A stretch of DNA of 64,000 nt from WSZJ01 sp964590435 (GTDB taxonomy: Bacteria; Planctomycetota; MHYJ01; WSZJ01): NCBI GenBank assembly GCA_964590435.1, contig CAZPWT010000050.1:1-64000 (forward strand), written 5' to 3'. This document shows, one piece after another, positions 22,562-30,540 of this stretch (position 1 is its first letter; each line of letters opens with the position of its first letter). Made by a program: the position numbers and the translations under genes. The notes beneath the pieces were generated by a model. It made no database searches. It saw nothing but the letters and a program-made list of their open reading frames with translations, and was not told the DNA's origin.

Positions 22562-23467
22562 CTACGAGACCGCTTCGCGCGGAAGGGTCCTGGCGTCGAT
22601 GGCGGGGGTGAGGGCGTTGGCGAGGAGGACGGCGAGGACGGCGGCGTCGGGGTATGGGGTGTAGAAGCGCGCGAGGACGGTGGCGGCGCCGGCGATCGCG
22701 GCGGCGGCCATGCGGCCGCGGGGCGTGAAGGGGCCGGTGACGGGGTCGGTGAGCATGAAGAACCCGGCGAGGAGCGCGCCGCCGGAGAGCAGGTGGAGGA
22801 GCGCGTTGTGGGCGAGCCACGGTGCGTGTCCTTCCACGCGGTCGCTCGCCGGGAGAAAGAGAGCGAACAGCGAGATGACGGCGAAATAGACAAGGGGAAT
22901 GCGGCCGTCGATGGCGCGGACGGCGACGAGGAAGAGGCCGCCGGCGAGAACGGCGAGGGGGGCGGCCTCGGCGAGGGAGCCGGCGTGGTGGCCGAGGAGG
23001 AGGTCGCGCAGCGGCGCGGCGAACGAGTCGACTTCCTTGGAGAGCGGGCTGGCGGCGGTGACGCCGTCGGCGGCGGGCCAGCGCGCGGCGAACATCAGCC
23101 CCGGGACGAGCCCCATGAGGACGGCGCGGGCGAGGGCGGCGGAATTGAAGAGCGAGTTGCCGGCGCCGCCGCCGAGGTGTTTCCCGAAGGCGACGGCGAT
23201 GGCGGCGCCCGCGGCGGCGAGCCACCACGGGGCGGTCGCGGGCATGGTCAGGGCGAGGATGGCGCCGGTGACGAGCGCGCTCTCGTGGAGCGCGGCGCGG
23301 CGGAGGAGCGCGGACTGGACGAGCCACGCGACGGCCAGCGCGGCGCCGAGCGGCGCCACGCCGCCGCGCCAGGCCGCGGCGGCCGCCGCCGGGACGAGCG
23401 CGATCAGCACCTGCGCCATCAGGACGCGGGTCGTGCGGCCGCTGTGGATGAGGGGGCCGGGGCTCAC
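22562..23467 (-). CDS. rnfD: RnfD/NqrB-like membrane flavoprotein subunit
   Basis: A 301-aa membrane protein and last gene of the cytochrome-Rnf operon. Family features: FGKHLGGGAGNSLFN (around residue 95), the covalent FMN attachment motif DGVTAASPL with Ser140 as the expected acceptor, and GFFMLTDPVTGPFTPRGR near 235. RnfD carries FMN and riboflavin and passes electrons across the membrane. ApbE, encoded in the same operon, would attach the FMN. The GTG start overlaps the preceding stop by four bases. The stop abuts the convergent thioredoxin gene. Confidence 0.88.
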   Translation of the reverse strand: MSPGPLIHSGRTTRVLMAQVLIALVPAAAAAAWRGGVAPLGAALAVAWLVQSALLRRAALHESALVTGAILALTMPATAPWWLAAAGAAIAVAFGKHLGGGAGNSLFNSAALARAVLMGLVPGLMFAARWPAADGVTAASPLSKEVDSFAAPLRDLLLGHHAGSLAEAAPLAVLAGGLFLVAVRAIDGRIPLVYFAVISLFALFLPASDRVEGHAPWLAHNALLHLLSGGALLAGFFMLTDPVTGPFTPRGRMAAAAIAGAATVLARFYTPYPDAAVLAVLLANALTPAIDARTLPREAVS

Positions 23468-23847
23468 AGGTAGGCCACCGGGAGGAGCGCGTAGTAGAGG
23501 ACCCCGGCGGCGAACAGCCGGATCGGCGCGCCGCGGAGCCGCGGCGAGACTTCCTCGAAGCGCGGCTCCATCGAGGCGAGGAGCGTGGTTACGGCGAGCC
23601 ACGTGGCGGAAGCGCGAGCGGCGTCCGCCCAGCCGGCGTAGTGGCCGGCCGCGAGGAGAAGAGCCGCAGGTGCGAATCGCGGAGCGAGGAGAACCGCGGC
23701 GAGCGCCGCAGCGGGCGCCGCGAACGGACCGAGCGGGTGCGCGGCGAACGCGAGGAGCGGCGCGGCGGCGGCGAGCCACCACGCGCGGGGACGCTCGAAG
23801 AAAAGGCCCGCGGCGGCGGCGAGAAAGACGGCGTCCCAGGGCTTCAT
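23464..23847 (-). CDS. Short membrane protein in RnfA/RnfE position
   Basis: A 127-aa protein with about three or four transmembrane helices. Its C-terminal stretch, SPRLRGAPIRLFAAGVLYYA, resembles the end of RnfA/RnfE proteins (a P..frG.pi.L..AG pattern). Those proteins are about 200 aa with six helices and conserved cysteines that hold a membrane-embedded iron-sulfur cluster. Here the length is little over half and there is no cysteine at all. Either it is a drastically reduced RnfA/E or an unrelated protein that replaces it. It overlaps both neighbours by four bases. Confidence 0.65.
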   Translation of the reverse strand: MKPWDAVFLAAAAGLFFERPRAWWLAAAAPLLAFAAHPLGPFAAPAAALAAVLLAPRFAPAALLLAAGHYAGWADAARASATWLAVTTLLASMEPRFEEVSPRLRGAPIRLFAAGVLYYALLPVAYL

Positions 23848-24227
23848 GGCGCGGGCTCCTCCTTCGCAGGGAGGAACACGGCGGCCGCAGCGGCGGCGAG
23901 GAGAAGAGCTCCCCCGGTGTGGACCGGGACGACGAACGGCGCGAATCGCGCGGTGGCGCCGAGGGCCGCGCCCAGCGCCGCGGCGCCGAGATGGCCGCGT
24001 CCGCCGGCGAGAAGGGCTCCCGCCGCGGCGACGGGGGCCAGCGGGACGCCCGGGACGGCGGCGGCGGCGAGCCATGCGATCGCGACCCAGCGCGCCGGCA
24101 GCCCCGCGGCCAGCGCCGCGCCGAGGCCGAGCGCCGCGGCCCACGCGAGCGCCGCAGCCGGCGGCGCTTCCCAGAGCGCCGGCACGAGGCCTGCGAGGAT
24201 CCAGGCGGCGTGGAAGCGGGGTTTCAT
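23844..24227 (-). CDS. Short membrane protein in RnfE/RnfA position
   Basis: A 127-aa, very hydrophobic, alanine-rich protein with three or four predicted helices and no cysteine. It has exactly the same length as the next gene's product and also begins MKP, so the two may be distant copies. Position between RnfG and RnfD corresponds to rnfE in classical rnfCDGEA order variants. I cannot show homology to RnfE from sequence alone. Confidence 0.6.
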   Translation of the reverse strand: MKPRFHAAWILAGLVPALWEAPPAAALAWAAALGLGAALAAGLPARWVAIAWLAAAAVPGVPLAPVAAAGALLAGGRGHLGAAALGAALGATARFAPFVVPVHTGGALLLAAAAAAVFLPAKEEPAP

Positions 24228-24667
24228 CGGGGCGCCTCACTGGACCACCAGCGGAGGCGCTCGTTGACGGCGTCGATGAGGAGGCGGGAGGAGACGCTTG
24301 CGCCGGTGACGGAGTCGACGACGACGGGGGGGCGCGCGGGGCGGCCGCGGAAAGAGGCGAGGAAAGCGGGAGACGCGAGGACGCGGCCGTTGTGGCCTTC
24401 GGTGCTGTAGAGGAGGAGGACGTCGGCGACGCGGTCGCCGTCGACGACGATGGCGCCGCGGATCGGGCCCTGGACGCCGGGGCGCTCGAAGAACAGGACG
24501 GCTTTCTGGCCCGCGCGGAACGCCGGCGGACCGCCGCCCGGGATGCGTTGTGCGGGGCCGATGAGACGTTCGGCCAGCGCGCGGTCGGCGTCGGCCGGGC
24601 GCAGCGCGAACGCCACCGCGGCGGCTGCCGCGAGGAGAACGACCGTGGCGAGGTGCTCGCGCTTCAT
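24224..24667 (-). CDS. rnfG: RnfG/NqrC-like FMN-binding protein
   Basis: A 147-aa protein with an N-terminal membrane anchor (LATVVLLAAAAAVAFAL) and a periplasmic FMN-binding domain. The flavinylation motif is DSVTGASVSS; Ser124 is the expected FMN acceptor of ApbE. It is shorter than typical RnfG (about 200 aa). It is the extracytoplasmic flavin relay that would exchange electrons with the cytochromes of the same operon. 4-base overlaps on both sides. Confidence 0.85.
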   Translation of the reverse strand: MKREHLATVVLLAAAAAVAFALRPADADRALAERLIGPAQRIPGGGPPAFRAGQKAVLFFERPGVQGPIRGAIVVDGDRVADVLLLYSTEGHNGRVLASPAFLASFRGRPARPPVVVDSVTGASVSSRLLIDAVNERLRWWSSEAPR

Positions 24668-25785
24668 CGCAACGATTCCTTCGCCCGGCGGAGCAGCGCG
24701 ACGAGGGAGCGGTCGGAGGGGCAGACGTACTGGCACATGCCGCAGTCCATGCAGCGGGCGAGGGCGGCGGTGGGGCGGAGGATGAGGTGGCGGGCGCTGA
24801 GGCCGACGGGGCAGGCTTCGAGGCAGTCGCCGCAGCGGATGCAGGGGTTGTCGACGGGGCGGCGGACTTCCTCGCGCGTGAGAGCGAGGATGCCGCCCGT
24901 GCCGGGCTCGACCACGGCGTCGGGCCCGGACTCGACTCCCATCATCGGCCCGCCGGCGAGGAGGGCGGTGGCGAGATCGAGTTGGACGGAAGCGCAGCGG
25001 AGGATGTGCCCGAATTCGGTCCCGAGGGGGACGGTGAAATTGCCGGGGCGCGTCACGGCGCCTCCGTCGACGGTCACGACGCGGTCGAGAAGCGGGCGGC
25101 CGAGGCAGACCGCGTGATGGATGGCGCGCGCCGTCTGGACGTTGATGACGATCGCCCCGGCGTCCGCCGGGCGGCCGTCGACCGGGACGTCGCGGCCGAG
25201 GACCTGGCGGACGAGGAAGCGTTCGTAGCCGCCGGGGTAACCGCCGTCGTCGTCGACGATGACGCCGCGCGCGGCGCCGACGGCGCGCATGGCGAGGCGC
25301 ATGCCGCACTCCACGTCGCCGCGGTGTTCCGCCAGCACGCGCGTGTCGCACGCGAGGTACGGCTCCGACTCGCACCCGTTCACGATCACGCATTCGACCG
25401 GCTTGCCGGGCGACAGCTTCGCGTACGTCGGGAACATCCCGCCGCCCATTCCCTCGATCCCCGCGTCGCGCACCGTGGCGACCACCGCTTCGGGCGCGAG
25501 CGACGCCGGGTCGCGGTGCGGTCCTGCGGGAAGCGCGCGCGGTTTTCCCTCGATCCGGATTTCCCCGGGGCGCGCGGACGGCGTGACGACGCCGTCGTAC
25601 GGCGAGTGCCGCCGCCGCACGAACCGCTCCCCTTCGGCAGACTCCGCGATCAACTGGCCCGCCTCGACCCGGTCGCCCGGCGCCACCCGTGCGCGCAGCG
25701 ACGCCGTCCGCACGCGGACCGCCGGCGCCGGCTCCAGCGCCCGGATCGCCTCCCTCGCCGTCAGCTTCAGCGCCGGGACTCTCAC
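24664..25785 (-). CDS. rnfC: RnfC-like NADH/iron-sulfur subunit
   Basis: A 373-aa cytosolic/peripheral subunit. The flavin/NADH region has GIEGMGGGMFPTYAKL (about residues 109-123). Two complete [4Fe-4S] motifs lie at the C-terminus, C315-x2-C318-x2-C321-x3-C325 and C345-x2-C348-x2-C351-x3-C355. It would oxidise NAD(P)H or ferredoxin, or reduce NAD in reverse. At 373 aa it lacks the long C-terminal extension of proteobacterial RnfC. The GTG start overlaps the pentaheme gene stop by four bases and has GAAGGGA upstream. Confidence 0.9.
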   Translation of the reverse strand: MRVPALKLTAREAIRALEPAPAVRVRTASLRARVAPGDRVEAGQLIAESAEGERFVRRRHSPYDGVVTPSARPGEIRIEGKPRALPAGPHRDPASLAPEAVVATVRDAGIEGMGGGMFPTYAKLSPGKPVECVIVNGCESEPYLACDTRVLAEHRGDVECGMRLAMRAVGAARGVIVDDDGGYPGGYERFLVRQVLGRDVPVDGRPADAGAIVINVQTARAIHHAVCLGRPLLDRVVTVDGGAVTRPGNFTVPLGTEFGHILRCASVQLDLATALLAGGPMMGVESGPDAVVEPGTGGILALTREEVRRPVDNPCIRCGDCLEACPVGLSARHLILRPTAALARCMDCGMCQYVCPSDRSLVALLRRAKESLR

Positions 25786-26222
25786 CGAGCTCCCTTCAGC
25801 CACGCCTCGTCCGGGCGGTGGCACTCCGCGCACTGCAGGGCGAACTTCGGCGCGTGGCACTCGCCGCACGCCTCGCGGTGCGCCGTGGAAACACGGATGT
25901 GCTCGTCCCTCTCCTCCCGGCCGCGTCCTGGGGCCCGAAAACCGCTCGTGTGCCACTTCGGGCGCTCCTTGCCGTGGCAGTCGTCGCATCCTTCGCGCTT
26001 GTGGCAGCCGAGGCAGGCGTCGCGATTGCGAAGCGCGGCCGGCCCGTGAGACTCCGCGACGAACTGCGGCGTGTGCGTCGAGGGCGGGGAGCCGCGGTGG
26101 CAGCTCGCGCAGTCCCCGGACTTTGCGCACGGGTGCCCGGACGCTCCCTCGAGCGCCAGCCACGCCGCGGCGGCGAGAGCGACGACGACGAGGAGAACGC
26201 CACCGACGGAGAGGCCGTTCAT
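25782..26222 (-). CDS. Membrane-anchored pentaheme c-type cytochrome
   Basis: A 146-aa protein with one N-terminal transmembrane anchor (GGVLLVVVALAAAAWLAL) and five CxxCH heme sites at C38, C70, C79, C119 and C131 (CASCH, CLGCH, CDDCH, CGECH, CAECH). Extra histidines (TPQFVAESHG, KWHTSG, DEHIR) could be distal ligands. It sits between the HzsA-like gene and rnfC with 4-base overlaps. A role as wire between the large periplasmic cytochromes and the RnfG/RnfD flavins is likely, similar in concept to the cytochrome MmcA next to Rnf in Methanosarcina acetivorans. Confidence 0.88.
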   Translation of the reverse strand: MNGLSVGGVLLVVVALAAAAWLALEGASGHPCAKSGDCASCHRGSPPSTHTPQFVAESHGPAALRNRDACLGCHKREGCDDCHGKERPKWHTSGFRAPGRGREERDEHIRVSTAHREACGECHAPKFALQCAECHRPDEAWLKGAR

Positions 26223-29200
26223 CGCTCGGCCCCCAGGTCGATCCAGAGGTAGATCGCGCGGAGATCGGCGTCGGAGAGGATGCCGTTCGGCGGATGCGGG
26301 GCGGCGGGGGCGGCGCCGGGGGCATGCAGCTCGCGTCCCTCGAGCAACTCGGCGAGGCGCGACACGATCGCGCGGCGGTCGTCCTTGTCGATGAAGCGCA
26401 CCAGCGTCTCGTACCCACCCTTGCCGGCGAGATCGATCCCCGCCGCAGCGCCGCTTCCCTCGTGGCATTCAAAGCACCGGCGTTCCAGGATCGGCCGGAC
26501 GGTCTTTTCGAAGCCGACCGCGACAGGCTCCGGCGTATGGCCGCCGTTCCAGTTCGCCGGCGCGACCTTGCGGCGCGCTTCGGCGTCCCAGATCGCCTGG
26601 GTGCGTGAAGCGGACGTGATGATGTCGGGGCGGCGCAGGACGTCGACCGGCGCGCCGGTGAGGCCGCCGTGGCAGCCGCCGCAGGTCTGTGCGAAGAGCG
26701 GGCGCGGGATGGAAAGGGTGTGGCGCTCGCCGGGGAGCGCGTAGAGCCAGCGGTTGGGCGACCGGAGGGCCATGCCGCGGCCGTTGACCGACTCGACGTC
26801 GAACGCGACGCCCGACGGGATCGCGGCCTGGATCGAGCCGTCCTCGGCGAGGGGAACTTCGGCGATGAGGAAGCGGCGCGGCGGATCCTCGGAGTCCCGG
26901 AGGGGCTCGAGGCCGACGATGCGCGCTGCGTGCACCTGGTCGATGTCCGGCGTCGCCGCGCCGCAGGACGGGCACACCTCCGATGCGATGTGCCGGACGC
27001 CGATTGGCGTCGATTGGGTGAAGAACGCATCGAGGAGCAGCACGTCGAAGACCTGGAGGAGTGCGCTGGTCCCCCGGGGGTATTGGGCGAGCCCGCGTTC
27101 GCGCGGGGCAGGGCCGAACAGGTCCTCGTCGAGCTTGAGCGTCTTCGCGAGGGGTTCCTTCAGGCGCGGCGTGACGGGACGCGGCCACAGTTCGGCCATC
27201 GGCCCTCGCACGAGGGGCTCGCGGCGGAACTTCCCGCCCGCGAATCCGTCCGCGGACTGGAAGGCCGGATCGGGAACGAGCCGCAGGATGTCGAAGTCCG
27301 GGGCGGCGCCGGCGTCGTCGAGGTCGACGGGCCCGGGAGCGAACGACGCGAGGATCGAGCCATCGGGCATCGGGAACAGGTCGTGCCACGCTCCTCCCGT
27401 CGAAACGCCGCGGGCGGACGCGGTGTCGTCGAGCGAAACCCACGCCGCGGAAAAGCGCGTCAGCGCTGTCTTCGGCGGCCCGCCCTTCCACGGATGGTCG
27501 AGGTCGTCGACCGGGTTCCGGTCCTCGATGTGCGGGCCGAACTGGTGGTCGACCAGGATCGGCACGCCCCCCCACCACGAGTCCGCATCGCGGCCGATCC
27601 GCACCTCGAGCCCGTCCGCCCCTTCCCTGCCGTCCGCGTGGATCGGCAGCCCGGAGCGATTGCCGCCGTGCGTGTGGAAGTTCGAGCCGTCGATGTGCGT
27701 GCGGAAGATCGCGCCGTTGAAGAACGGGCGACCCTCCTGCCACCCGGACCGCAGGAACGTGGCCATGATCTCGCCACTGGACCGCAGGAAGGGCCGGCGC
27801 GCCTGCGACGGGGACCAGGTCATCCGGCGGCGCGCGGAGAGGAAAGTCTCGCGCTCCTCGCCGGGGGCCGGCTGTTTCAGTCTCCACAGGTCGAATTGCG
27901 GTGCGGAGCGAACCGGGGCGTCGATCCGGAAGTGCGTTGTCGCGTCGCAGGGAACGGGGAACGGGCGATCCACGACCAGGCGGCCGCGCTCCTGGCGTGC
28001 GATCGTCCGGGTCTCGCCGGCGTTCGCTCCGCGGAGGATGCGCACGCTCCGGCCGTCGAACGTCCCGGGCTTCTCGGTCAGCTCCGCGTCGTCGATCGCG
28101 TCGACGCTCCCACCTTCCGCCTCCCCGAGAATTCCGTCGGGGCTGACGTCGCAGACCTCCGTGGGCAGATTAGCCAGCACGACGAGATCCGCCCGGTCGA
28201 GGCGCAGGTTGTCCGGGTCCTCGGGATCGGGGACGTACACCGGATCGATCCAGTGGACGCGCGGGTCGTGCGAGAACGTGATTTGCCGCGCCGCGCGCGA
28301 CTCGAGGTCGAGCTCCCACACGTTGAACGGCTCCCCCTCCGCCGGGCGCATCGCGAACGCGATCCGCTTCGCGTCGTAGCTCACCTCGGCGGCGCGGATG
28401 TCGGCGGGACCGGCGGGATGAAGCGCCGCGGTGAGGTTCGTTTCGCGGCCGTCGCGGAGCCAGATGATGTCGCCGCCGGGCAGCCACACGAGCGGTTCGA
28501 GGTACCGCTCGGGCGTCTCGCGCGGCCTCCGCACGAAGACGATCCCGCGGTCCTCCCCCAGCGCGGCGCCCGTCGCACGGATCGCTTCCGCACGCTCGAG
28601 CTGCAGCCATTCCTTCACCACGGCGTAGTCCGGGTCGCCCTTCTCGAGGAAGTTGTTCCCGCCCTTGTGGACGATGCCGCCCTGCTCTACCGGGATGCTC
28701 TTCTTGAGTTGCTTCGACTGCTCCACGTCCCCCGAGAGGTTCACGAGCCGCGTGACGTCGCCGAGCATCGCGCGGCGGTTGGCGCGGTGGATCGCGGCGG
28801 TGAAGCGCCCCGGGAGGGCGGGGACGCCCGAGTCGAGCTTGAGGTCGCTGAACGCGAGCTTGCCGTGGCAGTTCGAGCCGAAGCAGGTCTTGCGCTCGAG
28901 GATAGGGACGACGCTCTGCGCGAAAAACGTCTCGGCGCCCGGGGCGAGGGCGGCGGCGGGCTCGGGGCGCGCGGCGATCTCGGCGGCCGCCCAGCCGGAG
29001 AGCGCGACGAAATCCGGGTCCGTGACGGAGGCGAACACCTCGGGATGCACGTAGCCGCCAAGCGACTCCGCCAGCGGTGCGCGCAGGAGCTGGCTCGCAA
29101 GCGCCGGTCCGCCCCTGTCGAGCGGCGCGAAAGTCTTTCCTCCTCCCGCGGCACCCTCGGTGCAGCGCCGGAACGCCTCGAGCCGCTGCGCCGCAGTGGC

Positions 29201-29473
29201 GATCCTGCCGGAGTCGTCGGCGGGCCAGCGGAAGAGCGTCCGGTTCATAGGCTCGGCGGCGAGCGCTTCGTAGGCGTCGCCCTTCACCGCGTGGCAACCC
29301 GCGCACCGTCGGTCGAGCACCGGGACGACGGTGCGGCAGAAAACCTCGAAGGAGCCGGCCGCGGGCGGCGTGCCGGCGTCCGGGCGCGTCGCGAACGCCT
29401 TCCATCCCAGCAGGACCGCGGCGACCGAAGCGGCCGCGAGGACCACGAAGCTGCGGAGCTGCGCGCCATTCAT
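26219..29473 (-). CDS. Hydrazine-synthase-alpha-like multiheme propeller protein
   Basis: A 1084-aa protein with an N-terminal signal anchor. Heme sites: C57-x2-C60-H61, an unusual C197-x4-C202-H203 (CFGSNCH), C931-x2-C934-H935 and C1000-x2-C1003-H1004. The middle has TolB/PD40-like propeller repeats (VSYDAKRIAFAMRP, FNVWELDLES) and segments reminiscent of the HzsA middle domain. HzsA of anammox bacteria makes hydrazine. Relatives occur in many non-anammox bacteria with unknown function, and no hzsB/C genes are visible here, so hydrazine synthesis is not implied. A plausible role is an extracytoplasmic oxidoreductase feeding or draining the Rnf-like complex. Confidence 0.75.
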   Translation of the reverse strand: MNGAQLRSFVVLAAASVAAVLLGWKAFATRPDAGTPPAAGSFEVFCRTVVPVLDRRCAGCHAVKGDAYEALAAEPMNRTLFRWPADDSGRIATAAQRLEAFRRCTEGAAGGGKTFAPLDRGGPALASQLLRAPLAESLGGYVHPEVFASVTDPDFVALSGWAAAEIAARPEPAAALAPGAETFFAQSVVPILERKTCFGSNCHGKLAFSDLKLDSGVPALPGRFTAAIHRANRRAMLGDVTRLVNLSGDVEQSKQLKKSIPVEQGGIVHKGGNNFLEKGDPDYAVVKEWLQLERAEAIRATGAALGEDRGIVFVRRPRETPERYLEPLVWLPGGDIIWLRDGRETNLTAALHPAGPADIRAAEVSYDAKRIAFAMRPAEGEPFNVWELDLESRAARQITFSHDPRVHWIDPVYVPDPEDPDNLRLDRADLVVLANLPTEVCDVSPDGILGEAEGGSVDAIDDAELTEKPGTFDGRSVRILRGANAGETRTIARQERGRLVVDRPFPVPCDATTHFRIDAPVRSAPQFDLWRLKQPAPGEERETFLSARRRMTWSPSQARRPFLRSSGEIMATFLRSGWQEGRPFFNGAIFRTHIDGSNFHTHGGNRSGLPIHADGREGADGLEVRIGRDADSWWGGVPILVDHQFGPHIEDRNPVDDLDHPWKGGPPKTALTRFSAAWVSLDDTASARGVSTGGAWHDLFPMPDGSILASFAPGPVDLDDAGAAPDFDILRLVPDPAFQSADGFAGGKFRREPLVRGPMAELWPRPVTPRLKEPLAKTLKLDEDLFGPAPRERGLAQYPRGTSALLQVFDVLLLDAFFTQSTPIGVRHIASEVCPSCGAATPDIDQVHAARIVGLEPLRDSEDPPRRFLIAEVPLAEDGSIQAAIPSGVAFDVESVNGRGMALRSPNRWLYALPGERHTLSIPRPLFAQTCGGCHGGLTGAPVDVLRRPDIITSASRTQAIWDAEARRKVAPANWNGGHTPEPVAVGFEKTVRPILERRCFECHEGSGAAAGIDLAGKGGYETLVRFIDKDDRRAIVSRLAELLEGRELHAPGAAPAAPHPPNGILSDADLRAIYLWIDLGAER

Positions 29474-30540
29474 CGGGCCAGCTCCAGGCGGTCGCCGTTG
29501 CGCCGGAGGCCCTTCGTGAAGAGCTCTCCGCCGTCGTCGCGGACCAGCATCGCTTCGACTCCCTTGAGGCCGTTGGCGAATTCAAGTCCGTGCTCGGGGC
29601 CCATGGCGAAGACGGCGGTGGCGAGGGCGTCCGCGGAGGTTCCGTCGCGGGAGATGATCGTGACGCTGGCCAATCCCCGTGCCGGCCACCCGGTGCGCAA
29701 GTCGAGGATGTGCGAATAGCGGACACCGTCCACGAACCAGAACCGCTCGTAGTCGCCGGACGTCGCGATGCCGCCCGGGGCCGCGGCGATCGTCGCGAGG
29801 AAACCCTCGCGCCGCGGTTCCTTCACCGCGACCGTCCACGGCTCGCCGCCGCGCGACCCGCCGATCCGCAGGTCGCCGCCGGCGTCGATGATGTAGTCGG
29901 GGAAGCCGCGGCTTTCGAGCATCGCCCCGACTTTGTCCGCGGCCCAGCCCTTCCCGATCGCCCCCGTGCCGATCGCCATCCCGGGCTTCGCGAGGCGGGC
30001 CGCGCCCGAGCCGAGCTCGATCTTCTCCCAGCCGACGAGGGCGCGAAGCGCATCGACCTCTTCGCGTGAAGGGAGGTTCTTCTCCTTGCGCGCCCGTTCC
30101 CACCGCCGGAACAGCGGCCCGCCGGTGACGTCGAACGCTCCGCCCGTCTTCCGCGCCCACTCCACCATCGCGCCGAGGAGTTCGCGGGTCTCCGCGGAGA
30201 CTTTCATCGGCTCACCGCCCGCCGCGGCGTTCACCGCCGAAATGTCGCTCGATGGCTTCCACTCGCTGATCTTCTCCTCGAGCGCCGCGACGAGGTCGAG
30301 TCCCTCGCGCGCCGCTTCCGCCGCCTCCGGTTCCTTTCCCGCGGGCGCCCAGATGGCGATCTCGAAGATGCTGCCCATGAGCGGTCTCGTGGCGCGCACG
30401 ACGGTGCCGCCGGCCGTGGCCGGGATGGGCGCCGTCGCCGGCGCCGGGGCGCGGCGCGCCCACCAGCCAAGGCCGGCCAGCGCGAGCGCCGCGGCGGCGG
30501 CGAGCGCTACTCGATGGACCGCAGGTACCGAAGCAGGCAT
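29470..30540 (-). CDS. apbE: FAD:protein FMN transferase
   Basis: A 356-aa ApbE protein with signal anchor. Family motifs are present: GTGAIGKGWAADKV, YIIDAGGDLRIGG, IATSGDYERFW, YSHILDLRTGWP, and TSADALATAVFAMG with the metal/FAD ligands. ApbE transfers FMN from FAD to Ser/Thr in D-x2-[ST]-G-A-[ST]-x-[ST] motifs. Suitable targets in this operon are RnfG (TGAS) and RnfD (DGVTAAS). Its start lies 34 bases inside the preceding cytochrome gene, and the stop overlaps the HzsA-like start by four bases. Confidence 0.92.
   Translation of the reverse strand: MPASVPAVHRVALAAAAALALAGLGWWARRAPAPATAPIPATAGGTVVRATRPLMGSIFEIAIWAPAGKEPEAAEAAREGLDLVAALEEKISEWKPSSDISAVNAAAGGEPMKVSAETRELLGAMVEWARKTGGAFDVTGGPLFRRWERARKEKNLPSREEVDALRALVGWEKIELGSGAARLAKPGMAIGTGAIGKGWAADKVGAMLESRGFPDYIIDAGGDLRIGGSRGGEPWTVAVKEPRREGFLATIAAAPGGIATSGDYERFWFVDGVRYSHILDLRTGWPARGLASVTIISRDGTSADALATAVFAMGPEHGLEFANGLKGVEAMLVRDDGGELFTKGLRRNGDRLELAR

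Noticed and set aside
26219..29473. Evidence for anammox metabolism
   Set aside because: Only an HzsA-like protein is present. No HzsB/C, hydrazine dehydrogenase or ladderane genes are visible, and HzsA-like proteins are known outside anammox bacteria.
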